Positions 16,821 to 25,802 of a DNA stretch of 64,000 bases are shown here, piece by piece. The notes beneath the pieces were generated by a model. It ran no database searches and was not told where the DNA came from. It saw only the letters and a list, made by a program, of their open reading frames with translations. Within the stretch, counting starts at the first letter, position 1; each line of letters opens with the position of its first letter. This DNA comes from Hyphomonadaceae bacterium (GTDB lineage: Bacteria > Pseudomonadota > Alphaproteobacteria > Caulobacterales > Aquidulcibacteraceae): NCBI GenBank assembly GCA_019753105.1, contig JAIELJ010000006.1, positions 62,001 through 126,000 on the forward strand. The letters run 5' to 3'. The position numbers and the translations under genes were made by a program.

Positions 16821-17720
16821 ATGACCGACTCAGATTGCCGCTCCTGGTTCTCCGCCGCCGATCTGCTGACGCAGGATCGCACCGCGCCGATCGCGCTCAT
16901 CGGCGCGCCGCTTGGCCTGGGCTCTATCACGCCGGGGCGTTGCGATCTTGCGCCCGAAACTGTGCGCGCCGCGATGAAACGGATGAGCGTCTATGATGTG
17001 GAGACGGAGACCGATCTCTCCGAGGTACGCATCTTCGATGCGGGCGATGCGGACATCCGCGACGTGGAGCCAGCGGGCGCGCTCGCGCCGCTGGTGGCGT
17101 GCATCTCGCCGCTGACGAAGAAGCATGCCCTCACAATCGTACTCGGCGGCAACAACGCCGTGACGCGGCCGTGCGTGCACGCGCTCGATCCCACGCTCAC
17201 CCGCGTCGGCGTGCTGACGCTCGATGCGCATTTCGATCTGCGCGACACCGATTGCGGCTTGACCAACGGCAACCCGATCCAAGCGCTGCTGGAAGACGGC
17301 CTCCCCGGCGCCCACATCGCACAGATCGGCTTGCTGCCGTTCGCCAACACCAAGAAGGCGCACAACAAGGCTAAAGACGCCGGCATCTACGTCGCCACCG
17401 CCGCCGCCTGCAAAGCACAAGGTCTCGCCGCCATCGCCAAGAACGCGCTCGCGCGCTTGGCCTCGCGCTGCGATGTGATCCACGTCGATTTCGATATCGA
17501 CATTGTAGAGCGCGCGCACATGCCCGGCGCGCCAGGCGCGCGCCCAGGCGGCGTTAGCCCGCAAGAGTTCTTCGATGCGACACGCCTGATCTGCGCGCAC
17601 CCAAAGGTGCGCAGCGTCGATCTAACGGAGTTCGATCCCTCCCTAGACGTCGCCGCCATCAGTGCTCTGACGGCGGCGCGCTGGGTCTGCGAAGTGCTGG
17701 CGGGATTTCAGAAGCGCTAA
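16821..17720 (+). CDS. Ureohydrolase family protein, HutG-like (probable formimidoylglutamase)
   Basis: A 299-residue arginase/agmatinase/formiminoglutamase-family enzyme. In a hut locus the expected reaction is hydrolysis of formimidoylglutamate to glutamate and formamide. Two metal motifs are intact: DAHFD (residues 135-139) and [14 protein letters not shown] (223 onward, Asp223 and Asp225). The first motif, normally GG-G/D-H, reads GGNN (109-112), so the His that binds one Mn ion is replaced by Asn. The enzyme may use an altered metal site, or belong to a variant subfamily. The SD is AGAGGAA. Its TAA is interlocked with the convergent lipoprotein stop. Confidence 0.85.
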   Translation: MTDSDCRSWFSAADLLTQDRTAPIALIGAPLGLGSITPGRCDLAPETVRAAMKRMSVYDVETETDLSEVRIFDAGDADIRDVEPAGALAPLVACISPLTKKHALTIVLGGNNAVTRPCVHALDPTLTRVGVLTLDAHFDLRDTDCGLTNGNPIQALLEDGLPGAHIAQIGLLPFANTKKAHNKAKDAGIYVATAAACKAQGLAAIAKNALARLASRCDVIHVDFDIDIVERAHMPGAPGARPGGVSPQEFFDATRLICAHPKVRSVDLTEFDPSLDVAAISALTAARWVCEVLAGFQKR

Positions 17721-18109
17721 CAGCGCCTTGCGCTGCGCTCGGCACCCTCGAATTGGTAGCTATAGACCTTTGTAACGTGGAGCACTCGGCGTCCGCTGCT
17801 AGCGTCTAATCGCCCCGTCATGTCGGCGCGCACCTGTCTTATGTTGCACGACTGTTCTGCCCACAACGCATCGTCAAATTCCACCGCATCAGGCGACTCC
17901 GTCAGTTCGAGCCACACTTGCTCCCGAGGACTGGGACAAACCGCATCCACGAGAGCGACACCGTGGCGTCCTGGAAGCACAATCGCCTCCACACGAACGA
18001 TCTGACCATCGAACGCGCCACCGCTTAGGTCACAGAGCGCAACGGCTTGTGGCGGCGGGCTGCACGCCATCAGGAGAAGCATCAGGCAAGCCGCGCTCCA
18101 CCGCCACAT
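17717..18109 (-). CDS. Small hypothetical lipoprotein
   Basis: A 130-residue protein with a lipoprotein signal MWRWSAACLMLLLMAC (Cys16). The mature part has VALCDLSGGAFDGQIVRVEAIVLPGRHGVALVD, a short OB-fold-like beta pattern often seen in small secreted proteins, and further Cys residues (CPSPREQVW, SCNIRQV). No family recognised. It starts six bases after the stop of the alpha/beta hydrolase lipoprotein on the same strand, so the two probably form an operon. Its stop shares CTAA with hutG. Confidence 0.78.
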   Translation of the reverse strand: MWRWSAACLMLLLMACSPPPQAVALCDLSGGAFDGQIVRVEAIVLPGRHGVALVDAVCPSPREQVWLELTESPDAVEFDDALWAEQSCNIRQVRADMTGRLDASSGRRVLHVTKVYSYQFEGAERSARRC

Positions 18110-18115
18110 CGCTAA

Positions 18116-19003
18116 TTACTCCGCCAGAAACGTCCGCACTTCGCTCATGTAGCGATCGAACTGATCGATCATGATGAAGTGGTAGCTGTTCTCGATCTTC
18201 ACGATGCGCGCTTGCGGGATGTTGGCGTAGCTGGCGCGCATGAACATGTCGTATTGCTCGGGCGTGATCGGCGCCGCTGGCGGGATGACGTAGAGTGTTG
18301 TGAACGGAACGTCGATGTTCGCGAGTTCCGGGCGCAGATCAGTGACGATCAGTTCGTGAAACGCATTGGCGCTGACGGTGTTATCGCTCGCGCGCGAGTG
18401 CTCGATGATCATCGGCCGCGCACTTTCCGTGCGGACCATCGACGCAATCGTCGCTTCGACTTGCGATGAGACGACGCCTTGCGGCGCTGCAACCATCGCC
18501 GCGCGGATCTGATCGGCGATCGGCGTCAGCTGTTCGCGCGTCGCGTTCGGGCCGCCGAACATCGCGCCCATGAACGGAAACATGTCGACAACCATGAGCT
18601 TGCCGACGGCATCGGGATGGCGCGCCGCCAGCATCATGCCGATCGATCCGCCCATGGAGTGACCGATCACAGCTGGGCGCTCGAGCCCAGCTTCGCGGAT
18701 GTAACGCGCGATTTCTTCGGCCGCCGGCGCGGCCACCGGCCCCTCGCCCGCGCCGCCGACAGGCGCGCCAGCGAAACCATTGAGCTGCACCAAGTGCACG
18801 CGATAGCCCGGGCCGAGCGCATCAGCTGTTGTGTTCCAAACATCGCGCGACGAGCTCAGGCCCGGAATGAAGATCACGTCTTGCCCAGAACCGCGCGCAA
18901 CAACGCTGATGCGGTCCGAACTAAAGCTCAGCGCATCCGGCGCACTCGCGCACGCCGCCAAAGCAAGCGCAGCCGCCAGCGCTATGAAACCACGTCTTTG
19001 CAT
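18116..19003 (-). CDS. Alpha/beta hydrolase lipoprotein
   Basis: A 295-residue serine hydrolase. The lipoprotein signal MQRRGFIALAAALALAAC ends at Cys18. The oxyanion-side strand VIFIPGLSSSRDVW and nucleophile elbow GHSMGG (Ser116) are clear, and the late His in NSYHFIMIDQF fits the catalytic triad. The substrate is unknown; esterase or lactonase activity is plausible. It is followed by a small lipoprotein gene six bases downstream. Confidence 0.9.
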   Translation of the reverse strand: MQRRGFIALAAALALAACASAPDALSFSSDRISVVARGSGQDVIFIPGLSSSRDVWNTTADALGPGYRVHLVQLNGFAGAPVGGAGEGPVAAPAAEEIARYIREAGLERPAVIGHSMGGSIGMMLAARHPDAVGKLMVVDMFPFMGAMFGGPNATREQLTPIADQIRAAMVAAPQGVVSSQVEATIASMVRTESARPMIIEHSRASDNTVSANAFHELIVTDLRPELANIDVPFTTLYVIPPAAPITPEQYDMFMRASYANIPQARIVKIENSYHFIMIDQFDRYMSEVRTFLAE

Positions 19004-19029
19004 AGGAGGTCCCTCAGTTCTTGTTGCGC

Positions 19030-20025
19030 TCAGTCCATCGTCACGACGAGCTTGCCCGTCGCTTTGCGGTCCATCAGCGCGCGGATCGCTTTGCCGCCTT
19101 CGGCAAGCGGATAGCGCGCGGAGATGCGCGGCTTGATCTTGCCTTCAGCGTACATCTTAAAGAGATCACGGACGTTGCCCTCGTGCAGCTTCGGCTCCCG
19201 CGCAACGCTCGCGCCCCAAAACACGCCAACGATGGACGAGCTTTTCAAGAGCGTCAGATTGAGCGGCGGTGTTGGAATGCCGGCCGGGAAGCCGATGACG
19301 AGATAGCGGCTGTTCCAGTTCATCGCGCGCAACGCAGGCTCGCAATAATCGCCGCCGACAGCGTCGTACACGACGTCAGCGCCGCCGCCGGTTGCGGTCT
19401 TGAACGCTTCCGCCAGCGCTTTACTTTGCTCTTTCGCGAATGCGCCCGGCGGATAAATCACTGTGGCGTCAGCGCCAGCTTCGCGCGCGAACGCGGCTTT
19501 CTCCTCGCTCGACACAGCGCCAATCACGCGCGCGCCCATCGCTTTGCCCAGCTCGATCGCGGCAACACCAACACCGCCGGCGGCGCCGAGAATGAGCAGC
19601 GTCTCGCCTTCCTTGAGCTGACCACGATCTTTGAGACCGTAATACGAAGTGCCGTAGGTGAGGATGAAAGCGCTCGCTTCATCGAACGGCATCGCGTCCG
19701 GGATCGGCATAATGCGTTGCGCCGGGAGCTTGATCTTCTCAGCGTAACCGCCCCACCCCGACGAGCCGATCACACGCTGGCCGACATTCACGCCAGTGAC
19801 GCCAGGGCCAACGCTCTCAACCACGCCCGCCACTTCGCCGCCTGGTGAGAATGGGCGCTCAGGCTTGAACTGATATTTGTCCTCGATGATGAGCGCGTCG
19901 GGGAAGTTCACGCCCGCCGCCTTCACCGCGATCACCACCTCGCCCTCGCCTGCGACTGGATCGGGCGCATCGGTGTATTCAAGAGCTTCGGGTGGGCCGA
20001 TCTTGGTGCTGAGCAGCGCTTTCAT
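19030..20025 (-). CDS. Zinc-independent NAD(P)H:quinone oxidoreductase, MDR family
   Basis: A 331-residue medium-chain dehydrogenase/reductase of the quinone oxidoreductase (QOR) group. The N-terminal GroES-like part has GVNFPDALIIEDKYQFKPERPFSPGGEVAGVVESVG. The Rossmann glycine motif is ILGAAGGVGVAAIELGKAMGARVI. The Cys ligands of zinc alcohol dehydrogenases are absent. It would reduce quinones or enoyl-type substrates with NADPH. The ATG at 20025 has GAGGA upstream; a further upstream start would add a non-conserved 19 residues. It is divergent from a small membrane protein gene. Confidence 0.92.
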   Translation of the reverse strand: MKALLSTKIGPPEALEYTDAPDPVAGEGEVVIAVKAAGVNFPDALIIEDKYQFKPERPFSPGGEVAGVVESVGPGVTGVNVGQRVIGSSGWGGYAEKIKLPAQRIMPIPDAMPFDEASAFILTYGTSYYGLKDRGQLKEGETLLILGAAGGVGVAAIELGKAMGARVIGAVSSEEKAAFAREAGADATVIYPPGAFAKEQSKALAEAFKTATGGGADVVYDAVGGDYCEPALRAMNWNSRYLVIGFPAGIPTPPLNLTLLKSSSIVGVFWGASVAREPKLHEGNVRDLFKMYAEGKIKPRISARYPLAEGGKAIRALMDRKATGKLVVTMD

Positions 20026-20103
20026 GGGTCGTCCTCGACTTTGCTTCGCGGTCTTCTTCGGGCATTCTAGCGCCCTCGGCAACGTGCCGCGATGGAAGGT
20101 GTG

Positions 20104-20397
20104 ATGACCCGTTCCGGTTTCTTCTGGCGTCTTGCGCTCTCGATCGCGATCGACCTCGCCGACTTCACCTTCGGCCGCATCCCAATCTTCGGAACCGTCA
20201 CCGACGGCATCGGCACGGTTGTGCTCTGGGCGCTCTGGGGGCCGGCTGGTCTGGTGAACGCCTGGGAGATTGTGGACGTTACTGACTTCGCCGATGGCTT
20301 CATCCCCACCGCGACGCTGATCGCGCTTTATGTCGGCTGGAAGAATGGGATTTTGGGCGGACGTGGCAGCAACAACGTCACGCCAACGCAGCAGTAG
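20104..20397 (+). CDS. Small membrane-associated protein, unknown
   Basis: A 97-residue protein with two or three hydrophobic segments: FFWRLALSIAIDLADFTFG, GTVVLWALWGPAGLVNAWEIV and ATLIALYVGW. The DLADFTFGRIPIFGTVTDG region looks like a small conserved bacterial membrane family, but I cannot name it. The ATG at 20104 has GGAAGG upstream; an ATG at 20092 is also possible. The stop is two bases before a dispersed palindrome. Confidence 0.7.
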   Translation: MTRSGFFWRLALSIAIDLADFTFGRIPIFGTVTDGIGTVVLWALWGPAGLVNAWEIVDVTDFADGFIPTATLIALYVGWKNGILGGRGSNNVTPTQQ

Positions 20398-20399
20398 TT

Positions 20400-20507
20400 C
20401 GTCATCCCGGGGCTCAGCGAAGCTGAGAGCCCGGGACCCAGGGGCCGCCAGCGCATCGTTTGCCCCTGGGTTCCGGGTTCATCGCTGCGCGATGCCCCGG
20501 AATGACG
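20400..20507. repeat. Dispersed palindromic element, copy 2
   Basis: A 108-base imperfect palindrome: CGTCATCCCGGGGC... at the left and ...GCCCCGGAATGACG at the right, with inner arms GGGACCCAGGGGC and GCCCCTGGGTTCC. It begins two bases after a stop codon, where it could fold in the mRNA and stop or stabilise transcripts. It matches the element at 29773 almost end to end. Confidence 0.85.
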
Positions 20508-20554
20508 ATGAATGAACATGCCCAAGTCATGCGAAGCAGTTATAAGCCGCGCCC

Positions 20555-21412
20555 ATGAGCACGATTTGGGCCCTGGCCCTTCACGGCGGCGCCGGCGCTA
20601 TCGCTGAGCGCGTCTACCGCCAGGAAGAAGAACACATGGCGGGCCTTCTCGAAGAAGGCGCTGCAATGCTGGCGCGCGGCGAAAGTGCGCTCGATGTCGT
20701 CACCGCGATGGCGGAAGCGCTGGAAGCGTCGGGCTTGCACCAGGCTGGCAAAGGTTCGGCGCCGAACAGTGATGGCGAAGTGGAACTCGATGCCTCGCTC
20801 ATGGACGGCGAGACGCGCGCTGCCGGCGCCGTTGCAGCGTTGCGCGGCTTTCTCTCGCCTATTCGCGTGGCGCGCGGCGTGATGGAGAAGACAAGCCACG
20901 TTCTGCTCACCGGCAAAGGCGCAGACGCGTTCGCGAGCGCCCACGGTTTCGCCCGCGTTGAAGACCCGAAGAGTTATTACAAGACCGCCGCCAGCGGCCT
21001 CGCTGGCGCTGGCACGATCGGCGCGGTGGCGCGCGATGTGAAAGGCCGGCTCGCCGCGGCGACCTCAACCGGCGGCATCCAAGGCAAGATGCCCGGCCGC
21101 GTCGGCGACACGCCGATCATCGGCGCCGGCTGCTGGGCCGATGCACGCGCGGCGGTTTCGTGCACCGGCCTCGGCGAATACTTCATGCGCGTGAATGCAG
21201 CGGCGGATGTCTCGGCCCGCATCGCTTACTCAAGAGCCAGCCTCGCCGACGCGGCACAAGCGGTGATGGACGACGTCCGTAATCTGGGCGGCCAAGGCGG
21301 GCTTATTGCTGTTGACGCAGCGGGCAACGTCGCCGCACCGTTCAATTCACAAGGCATGAAACGCGGAATCGCGACATCCTCCGGCCTTCGCGACGTTAGA
21401 ACCTTCAGGTGA
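20555..21412 (+). CDS. Isoaspartyl peptidase / L-asparaginase, Ntn-hydrolase type
   Basis: A 285-residue plant-type asparaginase precursor that cleaves itself and then removes isoaspartyl residues from peptides or hydrolyses asparagine. The N-terminus [12 protein letters not shown] is diagnostic. The autocleavage site is GAG-TIGAV with Thr154 as the new N-terminal nucleophile. [28 protein letters not shown] is the conserved substrate loop. Two lipoprotein genes begin four bases downstream and may be co-transcribed. Confidence 0.94.
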   Translation: MSTIWALALHGGAGAIAERVYRQEEEHMAGLLEEGAAMLARGESALDVVTAMAEALEASGLHQAGKGSAPNSDGEVELDASLMDGETRAAGAVAALRGFLSPIRVARGVMEKTSHVLLTGKGADAFASAHGFARVEDPKSYYKTAASGLAGAGTIGAVARDVKGRLAAATSTGGIQGKMPGRVGDTPIIGAGCWADARAAVSCTGLGEYFMRVNAAADVSARIAYSRASLADAAQAVMDDVRNLGGQGGLIAVDAAGNVAAPFNSQGMKRGIATSSGLRDVRTFR

Positions 21413-21416
21413 TCCG

Positions 21417-21710
21417 ATGAAAAAGCTCCTACTCGCCGCCGCTCTTCTCTCGCTCGCCGCGTGCGCATCCGCGCCGACGGGCGGTCCGCGGACCGATTGG
21501 AGCTGCGACGGCGGGGCCGCCTTCTCCGTGCGCTTCTCAGGTGAAAGCGCGGAAGTGTTCGCGGGCGGCCAATTATACAATCTGCCACAAGCCCAGACGG
21601 GCTCCGGTGTCCGCTACTCCAATGGCGCGGTCGACTATCGCGAGCATCAAGGGGTGGCGACGCTCGGTGGCGCCCAAGGCGGGCCGTACACAAATTGCCG
21701 TCGCGGCTAG
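21417..21710 (+). CDS. MliC-like lipoprotein (lysozyme-inhibitor fold), paralogue 1
   Basis: A 97-residue lipoprotein: signal MKKLLLAAALLSLAAC, lipidated Cys16. The mature domain follows the C-type lysozyme inhibitor (MliC) pattern: WSCDGGAAFSVRF, EVFAGGQLYNLPQ, SGVRYSNGAVDY, GVATLGG, and YTNC at the end, with two Cys likely joined. MliC proteins protect peptidoglycan from host or rival lysozymes. The match is by pattern only. A paralogue follows 21 bases downstream. Confidence 0.8.
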   Translation: MKKLLLAAALLSLAACASAPTGGPRTDWSCDGGAAFSVRFSGESAEVFAGGQLYNLPQAQTGSGVRYSNGAVDYREHQGVATLGGAQGGPYTNCRRG

Positions 21711-21731
21711 GTTTTGAGAACAGAGGATTAG

Positions 21732-22040
21732 ATGAAGAAGCTCATCATCATCGCCGGCGCACTCATGCTCTCGGCCTGTGTGTCGCACAATTTCAGCGAA
21801 GGCCGGCGCGCCGAGTGGCGCTGCGCCGGAGACAAAGAGTTCAGCCTGCGCGAAGTGGCCGGGGCGGTTGAAGTCTATGCGGGCGGCCAAACCAATCGCC
21901 TGACGCCAAACGGCGAGCGCTCTTATTCCAACGGCACGGTGACCTACTCCGTAGACCGCGGCCGCGCGACCCTCACCGGCGCTAGCGGCGGCCCGTACGA
22001 GAATTGCAGCCGCGCCGGCTGGCTGCCTTCCATTTGGTGA
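21732..22040 (+). CDS. MliC-like lipoprotein, paralogue 2
   Basis: A 102-residue lipoprotein (MKKLIIIAGALMLSAC, Cys16) homologous to its upstream neighbour: WRCAGDKEFSLREVAG, EVYAGGQTNRLTP, YSNGTVTYSVDRGRATLTG, GGPYENC. The central SG-x-x-Y motif of MliC is reduced to RSYSNG. The two genes look like a tandem duplication that has diverged. Confidence 0.8.
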   Translation: MKKLIIIAGALMLSACVSHNFSEGRRAEWRCAGDKEFSLREVAGAVEVYAGGQTNRLTPNGERSYSNGTVTYSVDRGRATLTGASGGPYENCSRAGWLPSIW

Positions 22041-22052
22041 TGCTTGCTTAGG

Positions 22053-22379
22053 ATGCTGATCGGACTCGTAGCGCTCGTCGCCGCGGCGTGGATCGCCTCG
22101 TATGCGACGGGACGCGGCGTACTCGTGAGTCTTCCGCGAGACTTCATGGTGTCGGAAGCTTTTGGAACCGTTTTCGATCCGACAACCGGCGCGACGGATA
22201 CGCCCGTTGGTTATGTCTGCACATATCTGCGCTTTGACGGCATGCGCACTCAATATCTCGTCGAACGATCAGTCTGGCACGATGATCAGAGTGTCGTGCA
22301 CGGCCTGCAAGATGCGCGAATGATCGAAAACTGGACGGCAGACACGGGCTGTCCTCTCCTCTCCGAGGGCCTGAGCTGA
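22053..22379 (+). CDS. Hypothetical membrane-anchored protein
   Basis: A 108-residue protein with one N-terminal membrane segment (MLIGLVALVAAAWIASYATG) and a soluble domain exposed outside the cytoplasm, containing two Cys (GYVCTYLRFDG, TGCPLLSEG). No family recognised. Its TGA overlaps the ATG of the RNA methylase gene (TGATG), so translation is probably coupled. Confidence 0.7.
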   Translation: MLIGLVALVAAAWIASYATGRGVLVSLPRDFMVSEAFGTVFDPTTGATDTPVGYVCTYLRFDGMRTQYLVERSVWHDDQSVVHGLQDARMIENWTADTGCPLLSEGLS

Positions 22380-22891
22380 TGCGCGGCTATTTCGGCATTG
22401 GCGCGGAGGAGATGTCAAAGCCGATGAATCTCGGCGCGCTCATGCGCACGGCGCATGCGTTCGGCGCGAGCTTCTTCTTTACCATCAACGCGCACCCGAA
22501 AGTGCGTGAGGCCTATAATAGCGATACCTCGCGCAGCTTCGATCACATGCCCTACTATCCGTACGATACGCTCGACGCGATGCGGCTGCCGAAAGGCTGT
22601 GCGCTTGTCGGCATCGAGCTTACGGACGATGCAGTCGATCTGCCGCGCTTTCAGCATCCGCAGGCGGCGGCTTATGTGCTGGGCCGCGAGCGCGGTTCGC
22701 TCTCGGACGAACTGGTCTCCAAGTGCCAGCACATCGTGAAGATACCGACCAAGTTCTGCATCAATGTCGGCCTCGCCGGCGCGCTCGTCATGTACGACCG
22801 CCTGCTCGCCCACGGCGGCTACCCCGCCCGCCCTATCATGCCCGGCGGCCCGCCGCCGGACATGACAGAAGTGCTGAAGAAGCGGCGTTAG
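22379..22891 (+). CDS. TrmH family RNA 2'-O-methyltransferase
   Basis: A 170-residue minimal SPOUT methylase without an added RNA-binding domain. Motif 1 is NLGALMRTAHAFGASFFFTI, motif 2 AAYVLGRERGSLSDELVSKC and motif 3 VKIPTKFCINVGLAGALVMYDRL. It methylates a ribose in tRNA or rRNA; its small size resembles TrmL, which acts on the wobble base of tRNA-Leu, but the substrate is not certain. Start ATG at 22379 overlaps the upstream stop. Its TAG interlocks with the convergent membrane gene (TTAG). Confidence 0.88.
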   Translation: MRGYFGIGAEEMSKPMNLGALMRTAHAFGASFFFTINAHPKVREAYNSDTSRSFDHMPYYPYDTLDAMRLPKGCALVGIELTDDAVDLPRFQHPQAAAYVLGRERGSLSDELVSKCQHIVKIPTKFCINVGLAGALVMYDRLLAHGGYPARPIMPGGPPPDMTEVLKKRR

Positions 22892-23181
22892 ACCGGCTGG
22901 TGTGGGCTCTTGGGCTCGCTGTTGCTCAGCGCCGGCCACTTCGAGAACGCGAACCAGATGAACAGCACGAGTGGCGCGATCCAACCGATGAACGGGATCA
23001 GCACCGCGAGATTGATCAGCGAAAGCGCGCCGCTGTAACCGGCCTTCGCGAAAATCTTCCACCAGCAAAAAATGTAGAACACGAAAAACACGAGACCGAT
23101 GAGCGCGGCCACCGCAAAAAACGGCCCCATCGCCGCCATCATGGCGCTTGGGTCGCTGCTATATGGATCGTAGCTTTGCAT
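22888..23181 (-). CDS. Small membrane protein, DUF5684-like
   Basis: A 97-residue protein with two to three membrane helices: AMGPFFAVAALIGLVFFVFYIFCWWKIFAKAG and SLINLAVLIPFIGWIAPLVLFIWFAFSKWPAL. The WWKIFAKAGYSGALSLI...VLIPFIG pattern resembles DUF5684/DUF805-like small membrane proteins. The start at 23181 has GGGGAAG upstream. Function unknown. Confidence 0.72.
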   Translation of the reverse strand: MQSYDPYSSDPSAMMAAMGPFFAVAALIGLVFFVFYIFCWWKIFAKAGYSGALSLINLAVLIPFIGWIAPLVLFIWFAFSKWPALSNSEPKSPHQPV

Positions 23182-23310
23182 GATTTCTTCCCCGTTTAAG
23201 AACCAAGCGGCGACGGTAGCTGCAAAAACCGCCCCGGCAAGCACTGGCGCAAAGCCCCTCAACGGAGTTGGGGATTGCGGGCGCCGCCCAAGCTCCCCAT
23301 AACCCGCCTC

Positions 23311-24441
23311 GTGAACACTTCTACCCCCACCAAGCCATCGCTCGCCGGCCTCACCAAGGCTGAGCTCGCCGAAAAGCTGATCGCCGTCGGCGTCGAGGCC
23401 AAGAAGGCCAAGATGCGCGCCGAGCAATTGTGGCGCTGGATTTGTCATTACGGTGTGACGGATTTTGCGGCGATGACGAACGTCGCCAAGGATCTGCGCG
23501 CAACGCTAGACGAGCACTACACGCTCGCGCGCCCTGAGATCGTCACGCAGCAAATCTCGACCGACGGCACGCGCAAGTGGCTCATCCGTTTGGGCCCGGG
23601 CGTTGAAGCGGAAGCCGTGTTCATCCCAGGCGTCGGCAAGGCCGGCGCGCTCTGCGTCTCTTCTCAGGTCGGCTGCACACTGAACTGCACGTTCTGCCAC
23701 ACCGGCACGCAAAAGCTGGTGCGCAATCTCTCCGCTGCCGAGATCGTCACGCAAGTGATGATCGCGCGCGATGCGCTGGGCGAATGGCCGACGCAGGAGA
23801 ACCCGCTGAATGACGGTGAACGTCAGCTCACCAACATCGTGTTCATGGGCATGGGCGAGCCGCTCTACAATCTCGACCATGTCGCCGCCGCCATCGACGT
23901 GATCTCCGACGGCGACGGCATCTCGATCGGGCGGCGACGGATTACGGTCAGCACAGCCGGCGTTGCGCCGCGCATCCAGGAGTTGGGCGAGCGCACCGGC
24001 GCGATGCTGGCAATCTCACTGCACGCAACCAATGACGAGTTGCGCAACCAACTCGTGCCGCTGAACAAGAAATACAATCTCGAAGAACTCTTCGCCGCGA
24101 TCCGCTCATACCCTTCGCTCGGCAACGCCAAGCGGGTCACGTTCGAGTACGTGATGCTCAAGGGCGTCAACGACTCGCTGCCGGAAGCGAAAGCGCTGGT
24201 GAAGCTGCTCGCGGGTATTCCGGCGAAGATCAATCTGATCCCGTTTAATCCCTGGCCCGGCACGAACTACGAGTGCTCGGATTGGGACACGATCGAGACA
24301 TTCGCCGAAGTGCTAAATCGCGCCGGCTATTCCTCGCCGATCCGCACACCGCGCGGCCGCGACATCCTCGCCGCCTGCGGCCAGCTGCGCAGCGAAAGCG
24401 TAAAGCAGCGCGCCAGCGAACGGCTGAAGGCGGAAGCCTAA
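23311..24441 (+). CDS. rlmN: Dual-specificity 23S rRNA/tRNA adenine C2-methyltransferase
   Basis: A radical SAM methylase of 376 residues that makes m2A2503 in 23S rRNA and m2A37 in tRNAs. The iron-sulfur motif is CTLNCTFC (Cys122, 126, 129). [24 protein letters not shown] and [12 protein letters not shown] are standard RlmN landmarks, and a conserved Cys occurs in AACGQLR near the end. GTG at 23311 is the likely start; an upstream TTG in the same frame would add an unconserved 12 residues. Confidence 0.96.
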   Translation: MNTSTPTKPSLAGLTKAELAEKLIAVGVEAKKAKMRAEQLWRWICHYGVTDFAAMTNVAKDLRATLDEHYTLARPEIVTQQISTDGTRKWLIRLGPGVEAEAVFIPGVGKAGALCVSSQVGCTLNCTFCHTGTQKLVRNLSAAEIVTQVMIARDALGEWPTQENPLNDGERQLTNIVFMGMGEPLYNLDHVAAAIDVISDGDGISIGRRRITVSTAGVAPRIQELGERTGAMLAISLHATNDELRNQLVPLNKKYNLEELFAAIRSYPSLGNAKRVTFEYVMLKGVNDSLPEAKALVKLLAGIPAKINLIPFNPWPGTNYECSDWDTIETFAEVLNRAGYSSPIRTPRGRDILAACGQLRSESVKQRASERLKAEA

Positions 24442-24447
24442 ATTAAG

Positions 24448-25677
24448 CTATTGCGTTGCGGGCGCAGCCGCCTCTTCCGGCGGTGTCGGCGTGCATTGTG
24501 AGTGCACCGGCACGCAGGCCTGGCCGCCACGGCTGCGGCAATGTCGGATCGACGTGCGCACCGCATCGTCCTCCCCATGCGCCCACGCCATGCCGACACG
24601 CCGATCGTTCGGGCTGATCGCCATTGCCGCGCAAACATTGCGGAACGCATAGGCCTCGCAATCGCGCACGCCGCTTGCGTTGCATGCAGCGGCGGCAGCG
24701 CGTTCAGCTTCAACGGGATCGGCATAATCGGTCACGAACGCCACGCGCCAGCGCGAGCGCGAAAGCCCGATCGCGCCAAAGCTATCGTCCGGCCCTGCCG
24801 TGCCGCGCGCTTGCGCCAGCGAAAAGCCCGGCACGGTTTGGCGCCCCGCAGCCTGATCTTCAGCGATCCACGCGTAAATCTCGGCAATCTGAGCCCGCGC
24901 CTCGGCGACGTGGGCGCCATCGGGATAGACGTATAGATATTGCTGCAAACTGATCAGCGACCGCGGGTCCATTGCAGCGGCAAACGTCGCATCGTCAAAC
25001 TGGCGCACTTCTTCGCGGCCCAAACCAAACTCAGCGTATTGCGCAGCGACGCCGGGGTTGGCGATGAGCGCGGTCTGCATGTCCTGGCGCGCCACCGCCG
25101 GATCGCCTTTGCCGGATGAGGCAAGACCGCGCCCGAACAGGCGCCACGACACCCACTCGTCGCTGCCGCCGACGCGCAGCGCCGTGTTGAAATCCTCCCA
25201 CGCTTCTATGTGACGGCCTTGTCGCAATCCGACGAGACCGCGATTGCCGAAAGCACTCGCCAGCCCTGAATCCATTTCCAGCGCTCGATCGCAATCGCGC
25301 CGCGCGCTGTCGAGCTGATCCCCGCGCGCGCGCAGCCAGCAGCGCAGACTGTAATCGCCCGGCCCCGCCGATCCGCGGCCGATAATGCGGCTAATGTCAC
25401 CCAGTGCTCCCTCATAGTTGGCGCGGGCGACATAGATCGACGCGCGCAGGCGCAACGCTTCGTCTTCGTTCGCCAATTCCACCGCTTGATCGAGTGCTCG
25501 CAGCGCAGCATCCTGATCGCCGCCCTCATAGGCCGTTTGCGCCTGCGCCGTCAGCGTACGCGCTTGCCCGCGCTCGGCGGCTGTCGGCGCATTGAGCACG
25601 CCAGAAAACACAAGGGCCCCAACGCCCAAGCCGAGGATCACCACTGCCGCAGCCGCGATCTTAAGCCGATTGTCCAT
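24448..25677 (-). CDS. Membrane-anchored TPR protein with C-terminal DUF4189-like domain
   Basis: A 409-residue protein with an N-terminal membrane anchor (IAAAAVVILGLGVGALVFSG). Residues about 40-215 form TPR repeats (QAQTAYEGGDQDAALRALDQAV; SAFGNRGLVGLRQGRHIEAWEDFNTAL). The C-terminal ~100 residues have the spacing of Cys and aromatic residues seen in DUF4189 (AACNASGVRDCEAYAFRNVCAAMAIS, ACVPVHSQC), which is usually extracytoplasmic. A role as a periplasmic interaction scaffold is a guess. Confidence 0.8.
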   Translation of the reverse strand: MDNRLKIAAAAVVILGLGVGALVFSGVLNAPTAAERGQARTLTAQAQTAYEGGDQDAALRALDQAVELANEDEALRLRASIYVARANYEGALGDISRIIGRGSAGPGDYSLRCWLRARGDQLDSARRDCDRALEMDSGLASAFGNRGLVGLRQGRHIEAWEDFNTALRVGGSDEWVSWRLFGRGLASSGKGDPAVARQDMQTALIANPGVAAQYAEFGLGREEVRQFDDATFAAAMDPRSLISLQQYLYVYPDGAHVAEARAQIAEIYAWIAEDQAAGRQTVPGFSLAQARGTAGPDDSFGAIGLSRSRWRVAFVTDYADPVEAERAAAAACNASGVRDCEAYAFRNVCAAMAISPNDRRVGMAWAHGEDDAVRTSIRHCRSRGGQACVPVHSQCTPTPPEEAAAPATQ

Positions 25678-25802
25678 TGTCCCCCCCGGTACGCGCGCAC
25701 GCTAGCAGGCGCGCGCAGGCTTGGCACGCCCCTACTCGCGCTCCGCGTGTCAAGATGACTCAGGAAGCCGAGTTGCGCTAGGCTGGCGGCAGGGGACAAA
25801 CC

